A model generated the notes under the pieces. The model did no database searches, was not told where the DNA came from, and saw only the letters and a list, made by a program, of their open reading frames with translations. From Chloroflexi bacterium OLB13 (lineage in GTDB: Bacteria > Chloroflexota > Anaerolineae > Aggregatilineales > Phototrophicaceae): 64,000 nucleotides of DNA. Shown here one piece after another: positions 1 to 9,151 of the stretch (position 1 is its first letter; every line of letters begins with the position of its first letter). The stretch lies in assembly GCA_001567485.1 (NCBI GenBank), contig JZRA01000026.1:1-64000 (forward strand). Direction: 5' to 3'. The position numbers were made by a program, and so were the translations under genes.

Positions 1-859
1 GGGCTTGGCCGGTTAGACGCCGGGCTGGTGCAGCTCATCAACGGGATGTATTTGGTCGTGGCGGTCGCGCTGGCGCATTACGGCGGCACACGCGTCGACG
101 GCCGCACGCTGATTCGTGTCGGGCTGGCTATCGTCGCGCTGGTGATCTTGACCGGCTTTTGGCGAGCGGCGGGCCGACTTTCTCGGCGTCGGGTTGATGA
201 TGGGCAGCGCCGTCCTGTTCGCTGGCACGCTGGTGCTCAGTCAATACGTGCTGTATGAAGTCCCGGCGCAGACGATGGCGCTGTATGCGCTGACGACGAT
301 GGCGGTGATCGTCTCGATGGTATGGCTAGCGGTCGGCACTGGAATCAGCGCGGAGACGGCCGGCGCGGCGGTTGCCCCGATCATCATCCTCGGCATCACG
401 ACGGCGCTCGGCCGCCTTGCGATGTACGCCGGGGTCAAGTTCCTCGGCGGCATGCAAACGGCGATCATGGCGGTGTTGGAGATCGCCGTGGCGCTGGTGC
501 TGTCGGCGCTGGTGTTGGGCGAACGGCTGACCCCGGCGCAGTGGGGCGGGGTCGCGCTGTTGTTCGCCTCGCTGCTGCTCATCCGCCAGCGCGATCTGGT
601 CGCGCGCGCGTACAACCCCGGCGCGATGATCCTCGCCAACATGGCGACCGAGCAGTTCCAGCGCATCGCTTTCCACAAGGCGTTCGGCACCGTCGAGACC
701 AACCCCGACCTCGCCATCTTGCAAGACATCTCGCCGGAAGAACTGCACGCCATCCAGCAGATGATGGGCGCAGAATCAGGCGCGATCGATCCGTTCCCGA
801 TTGGCAAATCAGCCGCGCTGCAAGTCACCACCACCGAGGTCGAGGGCGTGATCCGCTAA
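1..859 (+). CDS. EamA/DMT-family permease, 5' truncated by window, one frameshift
   Basis: Inner-membrane transporter of the drug/metabolite superfamily; substrate unknown. The frame is open from base 1 with the end of a first EamA repeat (AGLVQLINGMYLVVAVALAH), then the frame shifts by one base in the TTTT run at 157-160 and continues as a full second EamA repeat (GVGLMMGSAVLFAGTLVLS to ALVLGERLTPAQWGGVALLF). The join sits in the linker between the two repeats and needs one T removed. A hydrophilic C-terminal tail of about 75 residues follows the last helix, unusual for the family. The true start lies left of the window. Family assignment is firm; the frameshift is probably an assembly indel. 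Confidence 0.8.
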
Positions 860-921
860 CCGTCTCACTCCAACGCGAACCCCAGACAGCGAAAAGATCA
901 CCGATCCGATGGCCTGCGTGC

Positions 922-2037
922 CTATAAATCCGCCGCGATCTCCCACACCTGAAAGCCGCCATCACAACCGATCACAAGACGAGCGCCGTCGTGCGCAAGC
1001 TGTATCATGTCCGGCACACGAGAACAGATCGACGTCTCATAGTCGCCGAGCGCGATCTCTTCGCCGGTCGCGCTGATCCACGCGGTGATGTCGGGGGTAT
1101 AGCCGCGATGCACGGCGAGGATGACGTCGGCGTCTGGCGTCAGCAGCAGGGCTTGCACGTATTCGCCGTGCAGCGGCGCGATGACTCGATCCTCGCCGGT
1201 GGTGAAGTCGAGCAGGTGAAGCGCCTCGCTGAACTCGTCACGCCACGCGAACTGTTCGCCATTAGTCTCGTTGACCCGCCCGAACGTCGGCAGCACGGGC
1301 AGCGTGACCTCGGCCGTGACTTCTCCCGTCTGTAAGTCCCACAGCCGCACCGTGCCATTGAACGTGGCGGTGATGGCGCGCGGCGGCAGGATACGCCCGA
1401 TTCGCACAACCGAGTCGAAGTCGGCTTCCGGCCCGGTCGGGATAGCCTGCGGATCGCCGTCGGTCGCGTCGTCGGTGACGGTCAGGCGAACGACGTTATG
1501 GCCGCCGGGAGCCTCTGCGCTGGGGTCGGGAATCGTCTCGATCCACACTGTGCCGGTGTCTTCGGCGTCGATCCACACCCGCACCGGCATACCGTATTCG
1601 GCCGGCGCGGTCTGCTGGTGTATCGTGCCGTCCAGCCCCGCGACGTACACGACGTTCGTCTCGCCTTCCCTCAACAGCAGCGCATAGTGGTCGCTGGCAT
1701 CGCTCCAGTCGACGTCGATCGCGGTGCTCCAGCGATCCAGCTCGACCGGATCACGGCGGACGAGCTGCGCGACGATCCTGCCGTCAGCCGTGTTGAACAC
1801 CGTCGTGCCGCCCGCGACAATCGTTGCCGCGTACTGCCCGTCCGGGCTGAGCGCGAACCATCCCGACAGCGGCTGCGGCGGGTGTTCGGCTTCCGCCGGC
1901 GTGAACGTGTCCATCGTGACGATGCGCGCCAGCGTGAGCGATCGTACATTGTCCGCCGTGATCGTGGGCGGTGTGGCTGCCTGCGCGAACACACCGCCGG
2001 CGAAAATCGCGAACATCACCCAAAGGAACACGCGCAT
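922..2037 (-). CDS. Secreted WD40-like beta-propeller protein
   Basis: 371-residue exported protein of unknown function. The start at 2037 is chosen because a GAGG ribosome site lies 8 bases upstream and it places a clean signal peptide at the N-terminus (hydrophobic residues 3-15, cleavage near FAQA-AT at 21). The rest is beta-rich with blade-like motifs: GWFALSPDGQYAATIVAGG near 59-77 and GTVRLWDLQTGE at 228-239, the second a textbook WD40 repeat. An upstream ATG at 2076 has no ribosome site. The downstream neighbour on the other strand is the EamA permease, so the genes converge. Probably periplasmic or cell-surface; ligand unknown. Confidence 0.7.
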   Translation of the reverse strand: MRVFLWVMFAIFAGGVFAQAATPPTITADNVRSLTLARIVTMDTFTPAEAEHPPQPLSGWFALSPDGQYAATIVAGGTTVFNTADGRIVAQLVRRDPVELDRWSTAIDVDWSDASDHYALLLREGETNVVYVAGLDGTIHQQTAPAEYGMPVRVWIDAEDTGTVWIETIPDPSAEAPGGHNVVRLTVTDDATDGDPQAIPTGPEADFDSVVRIGRILPPRAITATFNGTVRLWDLQTGEVTAEVTLPVLPTFGRVNETNGEQFAWRDEFSEALHLLDFTTGEDRVIAPLHGEYVQALLLTPDADVILAVHRGYTPDITAWISATGEEIALGDYETSICSRVPDMIQLAHDGARLVIGCDGGFQVWEIAADL

Positions 2038-2076
2038 GATGAGCCTCACTTTCGTCTCGTGACAAGCATACCTCAT

Positions 2077-2331
2077 GCGCGCGTTGGGCTGTCAGCCTGA
2101 ATCCCCCTCACCCCCGGCCCCTCTCCCACACGGGGCGAGGGGAGAATGACGTGTATGCAGGAGTGTGAAAAGCCTCTCGGTGTGCTTTCGTTGGCTCTGT
2201 GTCCTCTGTGGTTCAATCGGTTCGCCCTTGACTCACGACTCAGCACTCGGCACTCGGCACTTCGCGCGCGGCGGGCGTCCCCTTCTCGATGTGATCGGGG
2301 CCTTTGTGGTTCAATCGACCTTCCAGTTCGC
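2077..2331. repeat. Intergenic stretch with three dispersed-repeat types
   Basis: No gene seen. It holds a short C-rich palindrome around 2104-2146 (CCCCTCACCCCCGGCCCCTC with a later GGGGCGAGGGGA), two copies of a GTCCTCTGTGGTTCAATC-like element (2199-2218 and 2301-2317), and a run of TCACGACTCAGCACTCGGCA-type direct repeats at 2229-2265. Related copies of all three recur elsewhere in this window. Confidence 0.6.
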
Positions 2332-2925
2332 CTACGCGGCGGAGTCCTCGAACTTGGCCTTTTCGTCGTCGTTCTTGGCCTTGCCAACCAGATCGCTGAA
2401 GGTGGTCGTGCGCGCGGCGCTGCGACGGGTGGAGACGAGGTAGATCACGCCCAGCGCAATCAGCCCGATGCCGATGAACTGCGCGTTGACGCTGCGGAAG
2501 ATCAACACTTCAAAGAAAGCGACCGCGCCGATCAGGCCGAGCGTGCCGTAGCGCATCAGATTGTTGCCGATGGTGATCTCATGCTCGAACTTCGAGACCC
2601 GTTCACCACGCCAGCGCATCGCAAATCCGGTCACGATCGGGTAGACCGCCCAGATGTACGTCCACGACTCCCAGTGACCAAACAGGCTCTGAAAGAACAG
2701 AATCGCGCCGGTTGCGGTGATGGCCATGCCCGGAAAGATCATGTCGACGGTATCGTGGCTGGTACCGGTGAAGGCCAAATACAAACAAACTATGCCCGGA
2801 ATCAGGATAAACAGCGGCCACAGCGTGCCGATGCCATACTGCCACAGGAACAGCAGTGCCAGTCCGCCGCCGATCAGGAGGTAAGGGAGCGCCTTGCGGT
2901 CGTTGAAGTTGAAACCGTTCGTCAT
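2332..2925 (-). CDS. Multi-pass membrane protein of unknown function
   Basis: 197 residues with five or six hydrophobic helices (approximately 14-30, 33-52, 64-82, 88-103, 125-143, 148-165) and a charged cytoplasmic tail ending FSDLVGKAKNDDEKAKFED. An AGAGGA ribosome site precedes the ATG by about 11 bases. I do not recognise a named family; it resembles small DUF5668/LiaI-like membrane proteins only in general layout. It stands alone between dispersed repeats and the HAL2-like phosphatase gene. Confidence 0.65.
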   Translation of the reverse strand: MTNGFNFNDRKALPYLLIGGGLALLFLWQYGIGTLWPLFILIPGIVCLYLAFTGTSHDTVDMIFPGMAITATGAILFFQSLFGHWESWTYIWAVYPIVTGFAMRWRGERVSKFEHEITIGNNLMRYGTLGLIGAVAFFEVLIFRSVNAQFIGIGLIALGVIYLVSTRRSAARTTTFSDLVGKAKNDDEKAKFEDSAA

Positions 2926-3013
2926 GGTCGGTTAGTCCTCTAGCTCGTTTATCACGTCTAGTCCCCTATACGGACTGGGCACGGACAAAGTTGCAGAGGT
3001 GATCCGGCTCAGG

Positions 3014-3990
3014 TTACGACGCCGTCCCGGCCTCTTCTTCCAGCAGCGCGCGAACCCCCTCGATCATCTGCGCGTGAATGCGCCCGTTGCTGACGATCAT
3101 GCCGCGCGTGCGGGCCATCGTGCGCCCACTGCTGAAGTCGAGCGGCGAGCCGTCAATATCGGTGGCTAGGCCGCCGGCCGCGCGCACCAACGCCGCCCCT
3201 GCCGCGTGATCCCATGTCGAATGGCGCGTGTGCTCTTGAGGTTGGGCAGCCGCAGGTACAGCTCGGCGTCGCCAGCTGCGATGCGCGCGTACTTCTCCAT
3301 GCTGTCGAGCCGTTCGACCGGCGCGGCGTCCAACCCGGCCAACATGCGCGCCCGCAGCATGCGCTCGAACCCGGCGTGCGACTTCTCGACGCTCTCCAGC
3401 ACACGCACGCGCTGCACGTCCTGAATGGCCGATACGCGCACCTGCCGCCCGCTGAAGCCGGAAATCGGCCCGATCATGCAGGTGTCGTTCTCCGTCCACA
3501 GCAGCGCGCCGCCGCCGTTGTACGCCGGATAACCCGGACAGGCCATCACGCCGCCGACCGCCTGACCGCCGCGCAGCACACCAATCGCGATGGCGTAGTG
3601 CCGCATGGCGATGAAGCCTTTCGTCCCGTCGATCGGATCGATCACCCACGTCCGGTCAGCCTGTATATCCTTGCCGTAGTCGAGCCATGACACGACATCC
3701 GACTCACTCACGCGGTGGCCCAACACCTCGCCGATCAGCGCGACGACCTTGGCGCGTTGTTCAGGGGGGACAAGCCCGACGAACTGCTCACCGGATTCCT
3801 CGGCCAGCACGGCGTCGCCGGGGAAATGCGACTTGATCGCGTTGGCGATCAGCGCCTGCGCGCCATAGTCGGCGATGGTCACCGGGCCGTCGTTGTCGGC
3901 CTTTTGGCTGGTCACGAAATGCCGCTTTTGTACGGTGCTGCACAGCGCGGCCGCCTGCCGGGCCGCGGTCTTGATCGGTTCGAGGTTCAT
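3014..3990 (-). CDS. 3'(2'),5'-bisphosphate nucleotidase, HAL2-like, one frameshift
   Basis: Mg2+-dependent, Li+-sensitive phosphatase of the inositol monophosphatase superfamily; HAL2/CysQ members hydrolyse 3'-phosphoadenosine 5'-phosphate from sulfate assimilation. Visible metal-site motifs: AEES (63-66), WVIDPIDGTKGF (115-126, the GTKGF form typical of HAL2), and WDHAAGAALVRAAGG near the C-terminus. The last motif lies in another frame: one base is missing near 3228, just before HSTWDHAAG, after which the frame runs to DIDGSPLDFSSGR and the stop. The restored length of about 325 residues is normal. Substrate preference is inferred from the motif form. Sulfatase-fold gene is immediately upstream. 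Confidence 0.82.
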
Positions 3991-4009
3991 CGGGTGTCCT
4001 TCACTGTCG

Positions 4010-5545
4010 TCACTCGATATATCCGAGTGCGCGCAAACTATCCATCATGGCCGGCGTCAGGGCGGCCTGTTCGGCCAGCGCGTGCAGATCACTGCGCGCC
4101 CGCGCCGCGTTCCACACGCTCGAATTCAATTGGGAGAGCAGCTCGGCCACGGCGGTGGGCTGCTCGGCGCGAAGGTCGCGCGTCTCCGCCGGATCGGCGT
4201 GTACATCGTACAGGGCCTCCGGCGCATCGGCTAGTGTCGTGAGCTTCAAGTCGCCGTTGACGATGCCGCGCCGCACCTGCGTCAGGCACAGGGCATGGAT
4301 CAACTGCGGCGCGCGGTGGCGCAGCACGGCGAGAAACGCCTGCGGCGGGAACGCTTCGGAGAACACCGGGCCGTCGACGGCATTGGGATTGAGCAAGCTC
4401 AGATCGGCCGGACGGATCGTCGCCCGATTGCCGGGCAGATCGACGCCCGCACCGTCAAGCAGCGTATGGAACACGCGCCGTGTCGATACGACCTCAGCCG
4501 TGCGCATCCCCTTGCGTGAGTCGTCAGGGTGGCGCACAACCAGCGGGACGTGCGTCAGCTCGTGGTTGACGACAAAGCTGTGCCCGAAATAGCCGTGATC
4601 GCCGTGGCCCTCGCCGTGGTCGGCGGTGACGATCACCATCGTGTCGTTCAAGGCACGGCTCGCGCGCAGGTAGTCGAACAGGCGGTGCAGGGCGTGGTCT
4701 TGCGCGCGGATTTCGGCGTCGTAGAACGTCTCGAGGGCGGCGGTTTGCCAGTCCTCAAGCGGTTCCTCGACCGGGCTGGCCCAGCGCGCGGCATCGGCGT
4801 TGAAACCGGCGACGAACCGGTATTGGGCGCGGCTGAGATCCGGCGCGATCTCGTCCAACACGTCCTGCGGCGGGCGGTATGGCAGATGGGTGCCCATCAG
4901 ATTGAGGAAGGCGAACAACGGCGGGCGTGTGGAACCGCCGGCGCGGTGCTTTTGCAGGTAGCCGATCAGGTCATCGACCGAGTTGCGCGAGCTTCCCTTG
5001 TAGTTGATGAGGCGTGTCCATACCGGCGTGAACAGGGGGTGCAGCGACACGCGAAACAGCCACTCGCGCTGGGCGAACTGATTACCGACCGACCGCGCGA
5101 ACGTGCGCCATTCACGCACGAACCGATCGACCGGCGGGCTGTGATGGCGCTCGAACGGACGATTGACCGCCGCGCCGGCATAGTTATAAAACGTGTCAAA
5201 GCCGCGGATCAGGCCGTGGTTCAGCACGCCGACCAGCGGGTTATTGCAGAACCCGACGGTGTGATAACCCGCGCTGTGCAGCAGTTCGGCCGCGGTCGGC
5301 AGTTCGGCCGGCAGCACGCGGTCGGCTTCGGTGACGTCGTGTGTGGTCGGGTAGACGCCGGTGAACATCGACGCGTGCGCGGGGATCGTCCACTGCGCCG
5401 GAGAGATGGCCCGATCGTAGATGACAGCGCGATCAGCAAACGAGTCGAGCGCCGGCGACGTCGGTACGGAATGTCCGTACAGCGAGAGGTGGTCGCGGCG
5501 CATTGTATCAAGGATGATGACCAGCAGATCGGGTCGGGTCGGCAT
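4010..5545 (-). CDS. Sulfatase-fold enzyme with Thr at the nucleophile position
   Basis: 511-residue alkaline-phosphatase-superfamily hydrolase or phosphotransferase. The start MPTRPDLLVIILDTMRRDHL puts the N-terminal metal aspartate (D13) in the expected place; longer starts would add an unrelated tail. The core motif is WTIPAHASMFTG (52-63): the position that is Cys or Ser (to become formylglycine) in true sulfatases is Thr, with Pro and His spaced as in LtaS or phosphoglycerol transferases. The C-terminal metal site is ADHGEGHGDHGYFGH. No signal peptide or membrane helices are visible, unlike LtaS. So it is probably a phosphodiesterase or phosphotransferase rather than a sulfate ester hydrolase. 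It ends 19 bases before the HAL2-like gene. Confidence 0.75.
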   Translation of the reverse strand: MPTRPDLLVIILDTMRRDHLSLYGHSVPTSPALDSFADRAVIYDRAISPAQWTIPAHASMFTGVYPTTHDVTEADRVLPAELPTAAELLHSAGYHTVGFCNNPLVGVLNHGLIRGFDTFYNYAGAAVNRPFERHHSPPVDRFVREWRTFARSVGNQFAQREWLFRVSLHPLFTPVWTRLINYKGSSRNSVDDLIGYLQKHRAGGSTRPPLFAFLNLMGTHLPYRPPQDVLDEIAPDLSRAQYRFVAGFNADAARWASPVEEPLEDWQTAALETFYDAEIRAQDHALHRLFDYLRASRALNDTMVIVTADHGEGHGDHGYFGHSFVVNHELTHVPLVVRHPDDSRKGMRTAEVVSTRRVFHTLLDGAGVDLPGNRATIRPADLSLLNPNAVDGPVFSEAFPPQAFLAVLRHRAPQLIHALCLTQVRRGIVNGDLKLTTLADAPEALYDVHADPAETRDLRAEQPTAVAELLSQLNSSVWNAARARSDLHALAEQAALTPAMMDSLRALGYIE

Positions 5546-5617
5546 GAGGAACGAAATGTTAAGAGACGGCGAACATGGGTTAGCATACAACGCCCTAGAT
5601 ATGCCGGCAATGACGGT

Positions 5618-5646
5618 TTGACAAAAAAAGCCAACACACATTCAAT
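5618..5646 (+). promoter_or_regulatory. Sigma-70-type promoter for the secreted protein gene
   Basis: TTGACA (5618-5623), 17-base spacer, TTCAAT (5641-5646), placing the transcript start about 53 bases before the ATG at 5706. It lies in the gap between the divergent sulfatase-fold gene and the secreted protein gene. Confidence 0.5.
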
Positions 5647-5705
5647 TCTTCGTAGAGATGTGCGATCTGTGCATATCTGTGTATCGAGGCGAGGTCAAAC
5701 CGTTT

Positions 5706-6281
5706 ATGTCCCGAAAACTCACCCCCATCATCGTGTTGTTGTTCACGCTCGCGCTCAGCGTATCGGGCTTGCACGCGCAGCCCATCGCGCCGCGCCTGCT
5801 GCCCGGCGATATTGTGATCAACAGCAGTTACGAGCCGGATGCCTCTTACTGGGTCGTCAAGAACACCAATGGCAAAGACAAAGTGAAGTGCGGCGGTGTA
5901 GGCCACACATCGACCGACTGCGCGTTCCGTCTCAAGGGCAGCGCCAGCGAAAAGACCAAGCTCCAGCAGACGTATACGGTCGGCACGCCCACGACCGGAT
6001 CACAGTACCTGTTCGTGATCGCGCATGTGCGCCCACTGGCGGGTGGACAGTCGATGAAGTTCTACGCCAAGATCAAGCGCGGCGCGCTGCCTACACTCAA
6101 GATTACACAGAACTACTCCGCCGGCGCGGCAAGCGCCAATTACACCAGTGTCGAGTTCCAGTCCGGCATGCTTGATGTGTCACAGATTACAGCGGTCAAG
6201 TTCGGCGTGAAGAACCTGTCATTGAGTGGGTCGACGTATGTCGACGAATGGTTCGTCGGTTTCGGCGTTCCTACCCGTTAA
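5706..6281 (+). CDS. Secreted beta-sandwich protein of unknown function
   Basis: 191 residues. The start at MSRKLTPIIVLLFTLALSVS gives a classic signal peptide with cleavage near LHAQ (25) and has a GAGG site 11 bases upstream. The mature part reads like a carbohydrate-binding module: INSSYEPDASYWVVKNTNGKDK, a Cys pair (KCGGVGHTSTDCAF), and YVDEWFVGF at the end, a pattern of a jelly-roll strand closing the fold. No catalytic motif. It converges on the glycosyltransferase operon, whose stop overlaps its own by four bases. Function not known; carbohydrate binding is inference. Confidence 0.6.
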   Translation: MSRKLTPIIVLLFTLALSVSGLHAQPIAPRLLPGDIVINSSYEPDASYWVVKNTNGKDKVKCGGVGHTSTDCAFRLKGSASEKTKLQQTYTVGTPTTGSQYLFVIAHVRPLAGGQSMKFYAKIKRGALPTLKITQNYSAGAASANYTSVEFQSGMLDVSQITAVKFGVKNLSLSGSTYVDEWFVGFGVPTR

Positions 6282-8077
6282 GCCGGTTCCCATGCGCCGC
6301 GGCCTCTACGCCGCAGCACGGCCCACACGAAACGCGGCAGGCGCAGCATGCGCTTGATCCGCCACGGCTGACGAATCAGCCGGAACAGCCACTCGATCCC
6401 CGCGCGCTGCATCCACACCGGCGCGCGGGGGACGATCCCCGCTACGAAATCCAGCGAACCGCCGATGCCCATCGCCATCTTGACGTTGAGGCGCGGGGCG
6501 TTACGCGCGATCCATGCGTCCTGTTTGGGCGCGCCGTAGGCCACAAGCAGGATATCCGCGCCGGAAGCGTTAATCATGGCGACCTGCGCGTCCTCGTCCT
6601 CGCGCCGAGCTGACCCGCTGAACGTGCCTGCGATCTTGAGGCCGGGATAGCGTTCGATCAGGATGGCCGCGGCCTGCGCTGCGATGCCCTCCGCCGCGCC
6701 GAGCAGAAACAGCGACCAGCCCTCGCGCGCGGCGCGTTCAGCGATGCGCGGCACGCCGTCTGATCCGGTCACGCGCTCAGGCAGCTTGCGGCCTAACATA
6801 CGCGCCGCCAACAGCAGCCCGATGCCGTCCGGCACGCACAAGTCGGCTTGTCGCAGCACTCGCCGGAAGACCGGGTCGGTCTGCGCCACCATGACGAACT
6901 CCGGGTTGATCGTGCAGACGTGATGCAGGCCGTCGCCGGCACGCACCCACGCCCCGATAATATCGAGCCACTGGTCGAACGTCACCGCATGAACCGGCAG
7001 GCCGAGAATGCGCACCGCCTCAACCGCGGGGCGCGGGGGCAGCGGCTTGAGCGCGGGCTGCGGCTCACCCACGAGCAGCCGCCGTGCAGCAGCGGCCACG
7101 TCGCTGGGGCGCACCATGTGCAGACACGTTCGGGCGGGGCAGCCCTCGCGCGCGCCGAGTTCGTGATCGACATACGAGCAGGGCGCACAGCGTGGCATCG
7201 TGCGCACGACCGCCGCCTTACCCTCGGGCGACCACGGGCCGTAAGCAGCGTCGTTGGTCGGGCCGAACACGGCAACGGTGGGCGTCCCGACCGCTGCGGC
7301 GACGTGTGTCACGCCGCTGTCGCTGCCGACATACAGCGCGCATTGGCGCAGCACGCCGGCCAACCGCGGCACCGACGTTTTGCCGGTGAGGTCGAGAGCC
7401 GGATGCTTGAGACGCGCGATCAGGTCGGGGCTGTCGTCGCCGTCTGCGCCGACCACGACGATCTGCGCGCTGAGATCATCGGCGAGTGTATCGACTGCTT
7501 GCGCCAGCAGATCGGCCGGCCAGCGGCGCGCGATGCTGAAATCGCCGCTCCCGGCATGCACCGCAATCCACGCCGATGCCTCAGGCAGCGGGTACGGTTC
7601 CTCGGCGACGCGGCATGGGCGGGGGGTGGGATCTGCGCCGAGCCGTTCGACCAGCGCCAGCCACGACGCGGCTTGATGCGGCGCGCCGAAGCCGTGATCT
7701 GGCACGCGGTCGGTCAGGAATCTACCGCGCCCGTTGTCCAGTCCGATCCGGCGCGTGGCTCCGCTGACCGCCGCCAGCGCCGCGTATTTCCATGCGCCGG
7801 CACGGGTCGTCAACCGGTGAAAGAACACGATCGTGTCGTAGCGGCCGGCGCGGATCGTGCGGAGTACGCGCATCGCAGCGGCGTTGGCGATGCCGAAGCG
7901 CGGCAGCGTATAGACGGTATCGACCAGCCCAAGCCCGCCGACCACCGGGGCCGCGCCGGGAGTCGTCAGCAGGCCGATATGGGCGTCCGGATGCGCGTCG
8001 CGCAGCGCGGCCAGCGCCGGCGTGGTAAGGATCAGGTCTCCGATGTTGGCCCACTGCACGCACAGGATGCGCGTCAT
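6278..8077 (-). CDS. Fused GT9 heptosyltransferase-like and GT26 (WecG/TagA) glycosyltransferase
   Basis: 599-residue bifunctional protein. Residues 1 to about 340 are a GT9 ADP-heptose-type transferase: NIGDLILTTPALAALR near the N-terminus and GSDSGVTHVAAAVGTPTVAV for nucleotide-sugar binding. From about 365 to 590 is a WecG/TagA/CpsF GT26 domain: INPEFVMVAQ, VPDGIGLLLAARML and GAPKQDAWI. Both families build lipid-linked surface polysaccharide on the cytoplasmic face. The ATG at 8077 overlaps the stop of the GT4 gene in ATGA, so translation is coupled. Fusion of the two domains in one chain is unusual. Donor and acceptor cannot be read from the sequence. Confidence 0.88.
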   Translation of the reverse strand: MTRILCVQWANIGDLILTTPALAALRDAHPDAHIGLLTTPGAAPVVGGLGLVDTVYTLPRFGIANAAAMRVLRTIRAGRYDTIVFFHRLTTRAGAWKYAALAAVSGATRRIGLDNGRGRFLTDRVPDHGFGAPHQAASWLALVERLGADPTPRPCRVAEEPYPLPEASAWIAVHAGSGDFSIARRWPADLLAQAVDTLADDLSAQIVVVGADGDDSPDLIARLKHPALDLTGKTSVPRLAGVLRQCALYVGSDSGVTHVAAAVGTPTVAVFGPTNDAAYGPWSPEGKAAVVRTMPRCAPCSYVDHELGAREGCPARTCLHMVRPSDVAAAARRLLVGEPQPALKPLPPRPAVEAVRILGLPVHAVTFDQWLDIIGAWVRAGDGLHHVCTINPEFVMVAQTDPVFRRVLRQADLCVPDGIGLLLAARMLGRKLPERVTGSDGVPRIAERAAREGWSLFLLGAAEGIAAQAAAILIERYPGLKIAGTFSGSARREDEDAQVAMINASGADILLVAYGAPKQDAWIARNAPRLNVKMAMGIGGSLDFVAGIVPRAPVWMQRAGIEWLFRLIRQPWRIKRMLRLPRFVWAVLRRRGRGAWEPA

Positions 8078-9149
8078 GAAGCGGCCTCCAGCAGGGCGGC
8101 AAGGGCGGCGTCGGCGCAGGCGTCCCATGTGAAGCGCGCCGCCTGCACGCGGCCCCGCGTGGCAAGATCAGCCCGCAACGACTCGTCGTCCAGCACGCGT
8201 CGCATCGCCGTGGCGATGGCGTCGGTATCTTCAGGATCGACCAGCAGCGCGGCATCTCCGGCAAGCTCAGGGAGGCTGGAGGTCGTGCTGGTGATGACAG
8301 GAGCGCCGGCGTGCATCGCCTCGATGACCGGAAACCCGAAGCCTTCGTGCAGCGAGGGGAACGCCAGCGCGACCGATCCCGCCAGCAGCGCGCCCTTGTC
8401 CTCGTCGCTGACGTAGCCGAGCAGGCGCACACCCGGCGCGCCTTCCGCCCATGCCGGGTCATACAGCCAGCCCTTCGCGCCGGCCAGCACCAGCGCGAGA
8501 TCCGGATGCTGCGCGCGCACCTGCGTGAATGCCTGCACGAGACGCGCGATGTTCTTGCGAGGCTGAAGCGTGCGACGAAGGCGAAGTAACGCTCAGGCAG
8601 CGCGTGCTTGATCCGTACAGCGGCGCGGTCGCCCTGCGGCGGCGCGGTAACACCCGGATACACGATGCGGATCTTGTCCGGCGCGACGCCGTAGAACGTG
8701 TTCAGGTCGTCGGCGGTGGCTTGGCTGTCGGCCAGCACGATTGCCGCGCGGCGCGCGCTGAAGCGGGTCGTCAGGTCGAGATAGCGGCGTGAACGGCCCG
8801 GATGCGCCCCCGGAAAGTGCAGATAGCCGAGGTCATGCACGGTGACCACGGCGCGGCCCGGCATCAGAAACGGCAGCGTATGAGCCGGCACAAAGGTCAC
8901 GTCGGGACGGTCGCGGTACAGCGCGCGGGCGAGGCGTGTGTGCGTCCACAGGCGGCGCTGCGGCATGACGACCTGCGTGACGTGCGGCGCTTCTGGAAAC
9001 AGGCCGGACGGCGGTGGATCGCGGAAATACAGCGTGACGCGATGGCTCGTAGTGCGCGGGATCAAGGCGCGAATGAGTTCAAGCGCGTAGCGTTCCGTGC
9101 CGGTCGGATAAGGGCGCGTGGAACGGCTGGCGTCGATGGCGAGGTGCAT
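8074..9149 (-). CDS. GT4-type glycosyltransferase, one frameshift
   Basis: Retaining glycosyltransferase of the GT-B fold. N-terminal half begins MHLAIDASRSTRPYPTGTER, a typical GT4 opening. The C-terminal half has LLGYVSDEDKGALLAGS and PSLHEGFGFPVIEAM, the donor-binding EX7E region. Between them one A is missing at about 8570: restoring it gives VATLQPRKNIARLVQAF, the canonical GT4 linker motif. Restored length is about 358 residues. Two bases separate its ATG from the stop of the acidic membrane protein gene, and its stop overlaps the GT9-GT26 start, so the three form one operon. Likely role is surface glycan assembly; the sugar is unknown. Confidence 0.85.
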
Positions 9150-9151
9150 AA

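Noticed and set aside
2199..2218. GGTTCAATC as the T-loop of a tRNA
   Set aside because: No acceptor, D or anticodon arms can be built around it; the same string recurs as part of a dispersed repeat.
6848..8416. Long open frame on the plus strand opposite the GT9-GT26 gene
   Set aside because: Composition is typical of an antisense shadow of GC-rich coding DNA (Arg/Ala/Gln/Gly-rich, no fold motif), while the minus strand carries two recognisable domains.
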